Assembly: GCA_013032095.1 (NCBI GenBank)
Contig: WQBJ01000029.1
Span: 1-45,692, forward strand
Source: Ruegeria atlantica
GTDB taxonomy: Bacteria > Pseudomonadota > Alphaproteobacteria > Rhodobacterales > Rhodobacteraceae
DNA length: 45,692 bases
Direction: 5' to 3'
A program made the position numbers and the translations under genes. This document shows positions 15,949-24,057 of the stretch, in pieces (within the stretch, counting starts at the first letter, position 1; each line of letters begins with the position of its first letter). Below the pieces are notes generated by a model, which saw only the letters and a list, made by a program, of their open reading frames with translations, made no database searches and was not told the origin of the DNA.

Positions 15949-16240
15949 TTCTAATCCCAATTTCAATCCAACGCCTTATACTCTCGTTAGCAACAAAATG
16001 GTACTTCTCCAAGAAGTGATCTTTTCCATTGAGCGCGCGAATACTTTGGGAGAAAAGCCCTTGAAAAAATGACGGCGAGATCGTGTCGACGTAGTCCGGT
16101 ACTACAACCGAGATTTCGCCCGGGATTTCGTCGATATCATCTAGACCCAGTTTTTGACGAGCTGCGACGCCTCTCTCCTTACCAGAAAGGTTTCGCGTTC
16201 GACCACCACCAGCTATGTCATCTAGATTGATCTCAGTCAT
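15917..16240 (-). CDS. STAS-like (DUF4325-type) protein
   Basis: This encodes 107 residues from the ATG at 16238-16240, preceded by GAGGAT about 10 bases upstream. An in-frame upstream Met would extend into the ATPase gene. The core 'EISVVVPDYVDTISPSFFQG', 'LFSQSIRAL', 'YHFVANESIRRWIEIGI' has the strand-turn-helix order of STAS-like DUF4325 domains (a short strand, V-x-x-x-S-P-S-F-F, then a helix). Small proteins of this type commonly pair with GHKL ATPases, where the ATPase binds or phosphorylates the STAS-like partner. It overlaps the ATPase stop by 8 bases and the membrane gene start by 32. Assignment rests on pattern, without a database search. Confidence 0.65.
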   Translation of the reverse strand: MTEINLDDIAGGGRTRNLSGKERGVAARQKLGLDDIDEIPGEISVVVPDYVDTISPSFFQGLFSQSIRALNGKDHFLEKYHFVANESIRRWIEIGIRNASSSRDKLI

Positions 16241-17750
16241 TGATCCAATCCTCATCACTCTGATCGATCACAAATCGAGTCGTAACCAGTGTACCGGGAA
16301 AGGCACACGGCAAGTTCTTCACATAATCACTACTCGGAGGCTTTTCTACACTATTTTCAGCATTGAACCACTGTAATCGACGTCCATTGCTCGCGGAATC
16401 GCCCTTCCTGAATGGGCCCGCAAATCTAACATAGGACTTCCCGGAAACAATTGCTACCCTAGTGTCTAAGCCTTCTCCGTGTGATACGCCTACTCCGTTC
16501 GCAAATTCCACAATGTCCATCATTCCAGTACCGCCGCTGGGGCTGTCCCCGCTTTGATCCACGCGAGATATACCGTCTTGAAGAGCAAACACGGTGGCAA
16601 GTGTCTCATCACTCAATCCTGAGTCAGCATGTAGTTTAATGTACCTCTTTAACTGGTCGAGGACGCCTTCCGGAGCTTCCAGAATAGTTTGTGATATGGG
16701 GCGCCCGAGATTCATAAGACCTATGTTACAGACGTGCACCGGAACAACTCTTCCATTTAGTCGAGCTGGTCGACGAGCCATAAAGCCTGCCGTCACCCAT
16801 TCTCCATCTCCGCCTAACCGTCCATGACGCTCAGAATTATTTAGTGCTTCGGTCACGACGGTCTTAAGATTACTGGCACCATAGCGAGTGAGTTCTTCCG
16901 CAGGCTCCAAACTTTGAAGCCATTCGTTAACGCTACGAACGGTTTGATCTGCCACGCGTTCGACCCTTGAAGCCTGAACAGCTATATCGGCCGTAAGAGA
17001 ACTTTGCCCCGCGCCTCGGCGGTCTCTCATTGGAAGGGGCCAAACGTCTGTAGACTTGACTCTTCCGAAGCTTCCCATTTGGAGAAACGACCGGAGCTGT
17101 ACAGCCTCCAAGACCTTTTGGGTACTTGCGCTAATCTTTCCGCCCAGAACTACTGGCGTCATCTTTTGCCTTAAAGCTCCAAGAAAAAGGTATGGACCGA
17201 TATCCTGAATATATTTGTCAGCGAAGTTTATTCTGAACCCTTTGGATTGGCATTCTGCACTCACAATTTTCTCGAACGTTCTCATCGTTTCGATAGGATC
17301 ATCTATGAAAGAAAAGTTAATGCAGTCTACGTCAGATGTCTTACTTTTGCGTTTAACCAACGGTCGCCAGTCTTTGGCACGATTTGGTCTGATGGATGCT
17401 AAGTTGGGGCAATCCAGGTATCTGTAATTTAATGCTTTTTTCGAAAATGGTATTCGCTTTTCGCTACGCCTCCTTAACTGAAGCTTCCGTCGAACTTTGT
17501 TAGCGTGCTTTTGACTTCCTGTTGTCCTTTGCTCGCGCCGGTGAACCATCTTTGCCAACTTTTGAAACTCGGCTTCGTCCAACGATTGTAGGTCGCTCTT
17601 TTTTAAACCCGACACACCGTCGGGCCAAAAATCTGTCCATTTTCGATTTGCCAATTGCCTGCACCATCTGACTTTAATTGAAGTCACGGAGGGCAACTGT
17701 AAGATGTAGCGAGGCGGCTTACCAGAAGTTCTATTTGGCCGTCGTCTCAT
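16233..17750 (-). CDS. GHKL ATPase with STAS-like region, first gene of three-gene operon
   Basis: This encodes 505 residues. The N-terminal 140 residues are very basic and unrecognised. Residues about 141-230 look STAS-like ('GFRINFADKYIQDIGPYLFL', 'KISASTQKVLEAVQLRSFL'). The GHKL ATP-binding domain covers about 260-500. The N box is E301-x3-N305-x3-H309 ('EALNNSERHG'), a degenerate G1 box lies near 'VCNIGLMNLG' (340-349), and the G2 box is 'GGTGMMDIVEFANGVG' (406-421). No histidine-kinase dimerisation or phospho-acceptor domain is seen. The protein thus resembles anti-sigma-type or MORC/Hsp90-like GHKL proteins more than two-component kinases. The downstream STAS-like and membrane genes overlap it in series. 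The gene is AT-rich, lies between integrase debris and a tRNA attachment scar, and is likely horizontally acquired; a defence role is inference. Confidence 0.8.
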   Translation of the reverse strand: MRRRPNRTSGKPPRYILQLPSVTSIKVRWCRQLANRKWTDFWPDGVSGLKKSDLQSLDEAEFQKLAKMVHRREQRTTGSQKHANKVRRKLQLRRRSEKRIPFSKKALNYRYLDCPNLASIRPNRAKDWRPLVKRKSKTSDVDCINFSFIDDPIETMRTFEKIVSAECQSKGFRINFADKYIQDIGPYLFLGALRQKMTPVVLGGKISASTQKVLEAVQLRSFLQMGSFGRVKSTDVWPLPMRDRRGAGQSSLTADIAVQASRVERVADQTVRSVNEWLQSLEPAEELTRYGASNLKTVVTEALNNSERHGRLGGDGEWVTAGFMARRPARLNGRVVPVHVCNIGLMNLGRPISQTILEAPEGVLDQLKRYIKLHADSGLSDETLATVFALQDGISRVDQSGDSPSGGTGMMDIVEFANGVGVSHGEGLDTRVAIVSGKSYVRFAGPFRKGDSASNGRRLQWFNAENSVEKPPSSDYVKNLPCAFPGTLVTTRFVIDQSDEDWIND

Positions 17751-17909
17751 ATTTGGCTAAAAAGGGCGCGTCAAATCACCACAAGGTTGTTTTATTTTTA
17801 CACCTAGATTTGGGCGCTTATTTTTTATGCACAATAGTTGCCGGACTGCCACTACTCTTTTGTGTCTCCTTTTGCTTCCACAGTGCTTCCAGTTGTGTTA
17901 GTGGAATGC

Positions 17910-17932
17910 AAAAAGCCTCGCGGGTTGCGAGG
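17910..17932 (-). terminator. Rho-independent terminator after the tRNA-fMet fragment
   Basis: On the minus strand CCTCGC-AACCC-GCGAGG is followed by CTTTTTGC. It stands 30 bases beyond the CCA end of the tRNA piece, the usual position of a tRNA terminator. That suggests this side carries the original downstream sequence of a tRNA-fMet gene. Confidence 0.8.
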
Positions 17933-17961
17933 TTAAGCGTTTGATATTTTTCTGTTATTTT

Positions 17962-18012
17962 TGGTTGCGGGAGCAGGATTTGAACCTGCGACCTTCAGGT
18001 TATGAGCCTGAC
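17962..18012 (-). other. 3' part of initiator tRNA-Met (CAT), probable att site
   Basis: On the minus strand the 51 bases hold an anticodon stem TCAGG/CCTGA with loop CTCATAA (anticodon CAT), a variable loop, the T-arm around GGTTCAAATCC, and the acceptor 3' strand ending in ACCA. This is the 3' two thirds of tRNA-fMet. Upstream of 18012 the sequence departs from any tRNA (no D-arm, no 5' acceptor strand), so it is not a functional gene. Such orphan 3' halves are made when an integrative element uses a tRNA as attachment site. The integrase fragment at 14625-14785 fits as the matching enzyme. Confidence 0.88.
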
Positions 18013-18235
18013 AGCGTCGATCTTCGAGAAGCTGCTTCACGTCCTGCGACCTGACCATTCTGAGGCCAGCAATTGACGTGGCAGCAACTTGGTAGGTTCC
18101 AAATGCTTCCACTCAAGTTACGACCCCGACGAAAACCGACACAATGTCGCTTTTGGTTGGGAATTGGCCTTATCTGCTGGACCAATTTCAACGACTATTT
18201 CTGATCTTCCGCCTGCACAGAAGAGGAGAGCTTAA

Positions 18236-19843
18236 ATGTCGGATGGCACCGAACCGATTCCCCCAGAAAGTACGGATACTGACTATGAGGTTGGACAGGA
18301 TAACGTCCAGGTCATGGGGTTGGATATCCACAACCCGGTCTTTGCAGTCTCTGCTCTGACTATCGTCGCATTTGTCTTTTTCTCGCTGGTCTTCCGAGAA
18401 GAGGCAGGAGAGTTCTTTGGATGGCTCAGGCCCGCGTTGACCAGCAATTTCGACTGGGTGTTCATGATCGCGTGCAACATCTTTGTGCTCTTCTGCCTGT
18501 TCCTGATCGTCACCCCATTGGGCTCGATCCGTCTTGGCGGTGCCGAGGCAAAACCTGATTACAGCTACATGGGATGGTTCTCGATGCTGTTTGCCGCTGG
18601 CATGGGCATCGGGCTGGTATTCTGGGGTGTGGCCGAGCCGATTTCTCACTACGGTTCGTCCCTTGGCGGGATTGCTGCGCAAGACGGCCTTCGCACCGAC
18701 TGGGCGCCTTTGGGCGCGGCTGAGGGAAACCCGGAACAGGCCCGTGATCTGGCAATGGCCGCGACCATCTTCCATTGGGGGCTTCATCCTTGGGCGATCT
18801 ATGCAGTTGTCGCGTTGGCACTGGCATTCTTCAGCTTTAACCGTGGTCTGCCACTGACAATGCGGTCGGTGTTCTACCCGATTTTCGGCGAAGCCACTTG
18901 GGGTCCGTTAGGGCATATCATTGACGTTCTGGCCGTGTTTGCCACAATCTTCGGCCTTGCGACCTCGCTCGGTCTGGGCGCGACGCAAGCGCTGGCTGGT
19001 TTGAACTATTTGTTCGATGTACCTGTGACCGATGGAATGAAGGTGCTACTGATCATCCTGATCACAGTATTCGCACTGGTTTCAGTTGTAGCCGGGTTGG
19101 ACAAAGGCGTTAAACGCCTGTCCGAGGCAAACATGATCCTGGCAGCTCTGCTTTTGCTGCTGGTTCTCATCGTTGGCCCGACAATGTTGATCCTCAGCGG
19201 TTTCTTCAACAGCCTGATCGACTATGTCGAACAACTGCCGTCCTTGTCGAACTGGATGGGCCGTGAAGACACAAACTTCATGCAAGGCTGGACGACTTTC
19301 TATTGGGCTTGGTGGATCTCTTGGTCGCCCTTCGTTGGCATGTTCATCGCGCGTATCTCGCGTGGTCGGACCGTGCGCGAGTTTGTGGTCTGCGTGTTGC
19401 TGATCCCAACCGTTGTCGGCACCCTGTGGATGAGCGTCTTTGGTGGCGCGGCCTTGGATCAGGTCATGAGCGGTACCGGTCAGGCGCTGTCTGACGCAGC
19501 GCTGGAACTAAAAATGTTCACCATGTTCGAGGCCTTCCCGATGACGGGTCTGTTGTCCTTCATCGGTATCGTCCTTGTGGTGGTCTTCTTCGTCACCTCG
19601 TCCGACTCGGGCTCTCTGGTGATCGACACCATCACCGCAGGTGGAAAGACAAACGCCCCGACCGCTCAACGCGTGTTTTGGTGTATCCTCGAAGGTGCAA
19701 TCGCGATCGTATTGTTGCTGGGAGGAGGCCTTGGCGCCTTGCAGGCCGCCGCGGTTGCAACGGGCTTCCCGTTTGCCATTGTGCTGATGCTGATGTGTCT
19801 GTCGATTTTCATCGGCCTCACCCGCGAAAAACGCGGAAAATAA
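18236..19843 (+). CDS. BCCT-family betaine/choline/carnitine transporter
   Basis: This encodes 535 residues with about 12 hydrophobic helices. The family signatures are clear: the glycine-rich helix 'GMGIGLVFWGVAEPISHY' (about 123-140), 'HWGLHPWAIYAVVALAL', and the tryptophan-rich helix 'TTFYWAWWISWSPFVGMF' (about 350-367) whose aromatic box binds the trimethylammonium group. It then reads 'ARISRGRTVREF' and 'TSSDSGSLVIDT'. The GMGIG form is typical of sodium-coupled betaine carriers. The C-terminal tail is short, without the long osmosensory extension of BetP. A good site AGAGGAGAGC precedes the ATG. A small dyad CGACA-CAA-TGTCG (18137-18149) lies about 90 bases upstream and could be an operator. 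A strong terminator follows, so the gene is transcribed alone. It faces the betaine-type ABC operon and fits the local theme of quaternary amine uptake. Confidence 0.95.
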   Translation: MSDGTEPIPPESTDTDYEVGQDNVQVMGLDIHNPVFAVSALTIVAFVFFSLVFREEAGEFFGWLRPALTSNFDWVFMIACNIFVLFCLFLIVTPLGSIRLGGAEAKPDYSYMGWFSMLFAAGMGIGLVFWGVAEPISHYGSSLGGIAAQDGLRTDWAPLGAAEGNPEQARDLAMAATIFHWGLHPWAIYAVVALALAFFSFNRGLPLTMRSVFYPIFGEATWGPLGHIIDVLAVFATIFGLATSLGLGATQALAGLNYLFDVPVTDGMKVLLIILITVFALVSVVAGLDKGVKRLSEANMILAALLLLLVLIVGPTMLILSGFFNSLIDYVEQLPSLSNWMGREDTNFMQGWTTFYWAWWISWSPFVGMFIARISRGRTVREFVVCVLLIPTVVGTLWMSVFGGAALDQVMSGTGQALSDAALELKMFTMFEAFPMTGLLSFIGIVLVVVFFVTSSDSGSLVIDTITAGGKTNAPTAQRVFWCILEGAIAIVLLLGGGLGALQAAAVATGFPFAIVLMLMCLSIFIGLTREKRGK

Positions 19844-19858
19844 AAAAGTCCTAACGCT

Positions 19859-19897
19859 AAGCGGCCCCGAGAAACTCACGGGGCCGCTTTCTTTTTT
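19859..19897 (+). terminator. Strong rho-independent terminator of the BCCT gene
   Basis: AAGCGGCCCC (19859-19868) and GGGGCCGCTT (19880-19889) form a perfect 10-bp stem with an 11-base loop, followed by TTCTTTTTT. It starts 15 bases after the stop codon. The A-run on the other side is weak. Confidence 0.93.
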
Positions 19898-19939
19898 GGA
19901 TCCGAGATCGCCTTAAAGCCCGTTTATCGCTGGTATGCG

Positions 19940-20725
19940 CTAAGCGTTCAGAAGGGCCAGAAGTTGGGCATGTAATTCCGGAGTTGCCGCGGAAATGACG
20001 GCACCATCAGAAGCAAGCGACAGTGGTTGTCCCTGCCAGTCTGTCATCACCCCACCCGCAGCTTCAATAAGCGAGGAAAGTGCCAAAAAATCATAGGGCA
20101 GTAGGTCATAATCCACCACTGCGTCCACGTGCCCGGCCGCCAGCAACGCGTGCGGGTAGCAGTCATAGGCAAAGCGGCGGGTTTGTCCGGACTGCATCAA
20201 GCGACCGAAGAGTCCGGGGTGGTCGCGGTAGATCTTGTCGCCTTCGTTCACGTAAAGGATTGAATGATCAAGCGCGATCTGGCCTGAGACGTGGATCGGC
20301 TGTCCATTCAGCGTTGCACCCGTTTCAACCACGCCCACGAAAGTTTCGTTCAGTGCAGGCATACCCACGACACCCAACTTCGGCTCCCCATCGACGAGAT
20401 ACGCTAAAAGAAACCCGAACAAAGGGTGCCCCGACAGAAACGAGCGGGTGCCGTCGATGGGGTCAATGACCCACATGTGGCACCCGTCACCGTCCTGTTT
20501 ACCCTCTTCTTCACCAAAAACACCGTGATCCGGAAAATGTTGGCTCAGATAGGCACGTACTTCGGCCTCGACGCCTTTGTCGGCTTGGGTAACTGGGCTT
20601 TCATCCTGTTTGAACTCGATTCCCAATCGCCCTCGGAAATAGCGCATGGTCTCATCCGAAGCGATGGCTGAGATTGCCTTGGCGTGATCCTCAATCGAGA
20701 TCATTTCTTGCGCATTCGGCGTCAC
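19940..20725 (-). CDS. Inositol monophosphatase family phosphatase (HisN-like)
   Basis: This encodes 261 residues of the Mg-dependent IMPase/FBPase fold. The metal site is visible: 'VTQADK' (Asp49), 'VFGEEEG' (Glu72), 'WVIDPIDGTRSF' (Asp88 and Asp91), and the late Asp in 'LLPYDFLALSSLIEAAGG'. The family removes phosphate from inositol-1-phosphate, histidinol phosphate or similar small molecules. The start is a GTG at 20723-20725 that overlaps the stop of the flavoprotein gene (GTGA), with GGAGCG upstream, so it is coupled to a betaine-type catabolic operon and not to his genes. An internal ATG seven codons in is an alternative. In the same operon is a choline-kinase-like phosphotransferase, so the phosphatase may act on that product. 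Confidence 0.9.
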   Translation of the reverse strand: MTPNAQEMISIEDHAKAISAIASDETMRYFRGRLGIEFKQDESPVTQADKGVEAEVRAYLSQHFPDHGVFGEEEGKQDGDGCHMWVIDPIDGTRSFLSGHPLFGFLLAYLVDGEPKLGVVGMPALNETFVGVVETGATLNGQPIHVSGQIALDHSILYVNEGDKIYRDHPGLFGRLMQSGQTRRFAYDCYPHALLAAGHVDAVVDYDLLPYDFLALSSLIEAAGGVMTDWQGQPLSLASDGAVISAATPELHAQLLALLNA

Positions 20726-23166
20726 GTTTTGACGCGCTCCATCTTCGGATCAAAGAGAGGTTGCAGAGTGACCTGACAAGGCACTCGTTTGGTTGCAACC
20801 TCCAGCTCATATGTGCCCGAGGTGACAAAATCAGCGTCAACACCATCGGGGTTCCGAATATAGCCGTAACCGATAGATTTCCCGACCGTATAACCATAGC
20901 CGCCCGAGGTCAGCCAACCGACGCGCATGCCATCGCGATAGATGGTCTCGCGCCCCAGCAACACCACATCCGGATCCACAGTAAAGCAGGCCAGCATCTT
21001 TTTGACGCCTTCGCTCCTTTGTTTCTCGGAGGCCGCGCGGCCTTTGAAATCAATATCCTTGCGCAGCTTCACGGCCCAGCCCAGCCCGCTTTCGAACGGC
21101 GTGTGATCCGGCCCGATATCCGAGCCCCAGGCCCGATAACCCTTTTCAAGCCGCAGCGATTCAATGGCACGATACCCGGCGTTGATCAGACCATGCGGCT
21201 GTCCGGCCTCCATCAGCGCAGCATAGACGGTTTGAGCATACTCCACCGGAAGGTGCAGTTCCCAACCCAGTTCGCCTACATAGGTCACGCGCAGCGCTTT
21301 GACCGGGCAACCAGCAATGCCGATGGTGCGGATCGTACCGAATTTGAACCCGTCATTCGAGACATCATCGCGGGTCACTGCCGACAGAATATCCCGCGCT
21401 TTCGGTCCCATTAGCGACAGAACCGCGTTGGAGGAGGTGATGTCGAACAGCTGGCAGTTCATCCCGTCGGGAATGTTGCGGTTGATCCAACCGAAATCAT
21501 GCGTGGCAAACCCGGTGCCGGTGACGATGTAGAACTCGTCATGCGCGACGCGGCCCACGGTCAAGTCGCACTCGATCCCGCCCTTGTCGTTAAGCATCTG
21601 TGTATAGACCAGCGAGCCCACCGGCTTGTCCACGTCATTGGCGCAGATCCAATTCATCGCGGCCAGTGCATCGGGGCCTTTCAGCGCGAATTTGGCAAAG
21701 GAAGTCTGGTCGAACAGCACTGCCGCTTCGCGCGCGGCCCTATGTTCGCGGCCTACCGCATCGAACCAGTTCTGGCGGCCAAAGCTGTATTCGTCCTTGG
21801 GCGTCTCACCCAGCGACGCATCCGCGTACCAGTTCGGGCGTTCCCAACCGAGTTTCTCCCCAAAACACGCGCCCTGGGATTTCAGCGTGTCATAGAGCGG
21901 CGACTTGCGGCAGGGGCGGCCTGAGTCATGTTCCTCATACGGCCAGCCCATCGTGTAATGTTTACCATAGGCCTCGACGGTCCGGGTGCGCACCCAGTCG
22001 GAGTCGAAATGCGGGCGGCCAAAGCGGCGGATATCAGCGGACCATAGGTCGAAGGGAGGTTCGCCCTTGTGCACCCATTCGGCCAGCGCCATGCCTGCGC
22101 CGCCGCCCGCCGCTATACCGAATGCATTGAAGCCTGCGCCGACGAAGAAATTACTCAGCTCAGGCGCCTCGCCGATGATGAAATTGCCGTCCGGCGTAAA
22201 GCTTTCCGGTCCATTGGTCAGCGTTTTCACGCCAGCGTTTTCCAACGCGGGCACGCGGCCCAAGGCCAGCTCCATCAACTGTTCGAAATGGTCGAAATTG
22301 CTATCGAGCAGCGTGTAATGAAACCCTTTTGGAATGCCTTTTGGTGCCCACGGGATCGGGTTCGGCTCATAGCCGCCCATGACCAGCCCGCCGACTTCCT
22401 CCTTGTAATAGGTCAGCCGGTCCGGGTCACGCAGGGTGGGTAGGTTGGTGGGCACATCAAACGGTTCGGTAACCATATACTGGTGCTCCATCGGTACCAG
22501 TGGCACGTTCACCCCAAAACGACCCGCAAATGTGCGAGTCCACTGACCGGCGCAGCAAATAACCTTCTCGCATTCGATCCGGCCATGTTCGGTGATCACC
22601 GCGCGGATCTTGCCATTTTCGATCTCGATATCAGTGACTTTCGTATCCTCTAAAATCTTCGCCCCGGCCATACGTGCGCCCTTGGCCAACGCCTGCGTGA
22701 TATCCGAAGGATTGGCCTGACCATCGGTCGGCAGATAGGCCGCCCCAATCACGTCCGAGACATCCATCAGCGGCCACAATTCCTGCGCCTCGGACGGTGT
22801 CAGCAACTGCATGTCCAGACCAAAGGAATGCGCGGTGGTGGCCTGGCGTTTGACCTCGGTCCAGCGCTCCTCGTTACAGGCCAGACGCAGACCGCCGTTC
22901 ATTTTCCAACCGGTGCCGAGGCCCGTTTCCTCTTCGATCTTGTTATAGAGATCAACGGAATAGCCCAGCAGCTGCGTGATATTTGCGTTCGAGCGCAACT
23001 GCCCGACCAAACCGGCGGCATGGAAGGTGGTGCCTGAGGTCAGTTTCTTGCGCTCCAGCAGAACCGTGTCAGTCCAGCCCAGCTTGGCCAGGTGATACGC
23101 GGTCGAGCAGCCGATGATTCCGCCGCCGATAATGACGGCTTTGGCTGTTTTCGGAAGGTCGGTCAT
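20722..23166 (-). CDS. Dimethylglycine/sarcosine dehydrogenase-like flavoprotein
   Basis: This encodes 814 residues. The N-terminal half (1-400) is a DAO-type FAD domain with the dinucleotide motif 'VIIGGGIIGCSTAYHLAKLG' and 'SGTTFHAAGLVGQ', whose His49 aligns with the His that binds FAD covalently in DMGDH. The C-terminal half (about 430-814) is the GcvT-like folate domain, with 'YVGELGWELHLP' and 'IESLRLEKGYRAWGSDIG'. Family members oxidise N-methyl groups of dimethylglycine or sarcosine and transfer the formaldehyde unit to tetrahydrofolate. The gene lies 8 bases downstream of the kinase-like gene and overlaps the phosphatase start. It therefore belongs to the ABC transporter operon, and its substrate is presumably an imported N-methylated compound or a product of it. 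Confidence 0.93.
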   Translation of the reverse strand: MTDLPKTAKAVIIGGGIIGCSTAYHLAKLGWTDTVLLERKKLTSGTTFHAAGLVGQLRSNANITQLLGYSVDLYNKIEEETGLGTGWKMNGGLRLACNEERWTEVKRQATTAHSFGLDMQLLTPSEAQELWPLMDVSDVIGAAYLPTDGQANPSDITQALAKGARMAGAKILEDTKVTDIEIENGKIRAVITEHGRIECEKVICCAGQWTRTFAGRFGVNVPLVPMEHQYMVTEPFDVPTNLPTLRDPDRLTYYKEEVGGLVMGGYEPNPIPWAPKGIPKGFHYTLLDSNFDHFEQLMELALGRVPALENAGVKTLTNGPESFTPDGNFIIGEAPELSNFFVGAGFNAFGIAAGGGAGMALAEWVHKGEPPFDLWSADIRRFGRPHFDSDWVRTRTVEAYGKHYTMGWPYEEHDSGRPCRKSPLYDTLKSQGACFGEKLGWERPNWYADASLGETPKDEYSFGRQNWFDAVGREHRAAREAAVLFDQTSFAKFALKGPDALAAMNWICANDVDKPVGSLVYTQMLNDKGGIECDLTVGRVAHDEFYIVTGTGFATHDFGWINRNIPDGMNCQLFDITSSNAVLSLMGPKARDILSAVTRDDVSNDGFKFGTIRTIGIAGCPVKALRVTYVGELGWELHLPVEYAQTVYAALMEAGQPHGLINAGYRAIESLRLEKGYRAWGSDIGPDHTPFESGLGWAVKLRKDIDFKGRAASEKQRSEGVKKMLACFTVDPDVVLLGRETIYRDGMRVGWLTSGGYGYTVGKSIGYGYIRNPDGVDADFVTSGTYELEVATKRVPCQVTLQPLFDPKMERVKT

Positions 23167-23174
23167 GTCTGTCC

Positions 23175-24056
23175 TCAGGTGTTTTTGAAATCGGTCAGGG
23201 CCGCGCGGAACCGCGCGAGGTTTTCAGCTGTATAGGCTGCGTAGTCGAAATCGATATCCGAGGTGATCTCGGACACCATGCTCCACATGGTTTCGCGCAG
23301 CAGCGAAGCGCATTTCATCGCCGTATATCGATGGCGCAGGTCGTTGGTGATGGGGGTATCGAAGTAGGTTTCAAGCACCCAATCTTCCTGTTCGGAAGAC
23401 AGACCATTGTTCGAGGCCAGCCCCCCCAAATCAAACAGAGGTGAATTGAACCCGGCGTAGTCGAAATCGATCAGCCAGAGGCGAAAGCCATCATCCAGAA
23501 AATTTCCGCAGAGCAGGTCGTTGTGGCCGAAGACCATGTCATATGGCCCCGCCTCGGCTTCGAGCCTGTCACCGGATTTCACCAGATCAGGGATCAAAGT
23601 CGAGTGGGTACTGCCACGTTCCGAGAGTGTAGCGGCATAGTCTCGAATAACATGGAACACCCAGAACACCAGCGATGGACCGCGCAGGTGTTTAGGAACC
23701 TCAACATGGCAAGCCTTCACCAGATCCAGCACGCGAGGCAGCATGTCGGGATGGCGCACATCCTCCTCCGTTAGGGTGCGGCTTTCGACGAACTCCAACA
23801 CCGTCAGATCGCCAGACGCATGAACCACGGCGGGCGACAAACCGGCCGCATGGGCGGCTTTGCTGGCGGCCAATTCGTTGAACCGCATCACCTGATGCAG
23901 AGGGATATCATCCCCCACGCGCACCACATAGGACCCGCTACTGTCGGTGACCTTGTAGTTTACATTGGTGATACCCCCGGTCAGAGGCGTGGCCTCGATC
24001 TCGCCTTGCCAGATCGGCAGGGTGCGAATGCGGGTGATCAGGTCGGATTGGCTCAT
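23175..24056 (-). CDS. Choline-kinase-like / APH-fold phosphotransferase
   Basis: This encodes 293 residues from the ATG at 24054-24056, with GGAG upstream. A longer frame would run into the permease gene and is less likely. The kinase motifs are clear: the nucleotide loop 'LTGGITNVNYKV' (about 24-35), the catalytic loop 'GHNDLLCGNFL' (about 190-200) and the metal-binding 'WLIDFDYAG'. 'PLFDLGGLASNN' follows, as in LicA-type choline kinases. The predicted reaction is ATP-dependent phosphorylation of a small alcohol such as choline or ethanolamine. Its stop lies 8 bases before the flavoprotein start and its own start 1 base after the permease stop. Transport, phosphorylation and oxidation are thus coupled. 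The aminoalcohol substrate is inferred from the family and from the betaine-type transporter. Confidence 0.88.
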   Translation of the reverse strand: MSQSDLITRIRTLPIWQGEIEATPLTGGITNVNYKVTDSSGSYVVRVGDDIPLHQVMRFNELAASKAAHAAGLSPAVVHASGDLTVLEFVESRTLTEEDVRHPDMLPRVLDLVKACHVEVPKHLRGPSLVFWVFHVIRDYAATLSERGSTHSTLIPDLVKSGDRLEAEAGPYDMVFGHNDLLCGNFLDDGFRLWLIDFDYAGFNSPLFDLGGLASNNGLSSEQEDWVLETYFDTPITNDLRHRYTAMKCASLLRETMWSMVSEITSDIDFDYAAYTAENLARFRAALTDFKNT

Positions 24057-24057
24057 G

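Noticed and set aside
17962..18012. Functional tRNA-Met gene
   Set aside because: Only the part from the anticodon stem to CCA exists; the D-arm and 5' acceptor strand are absent.
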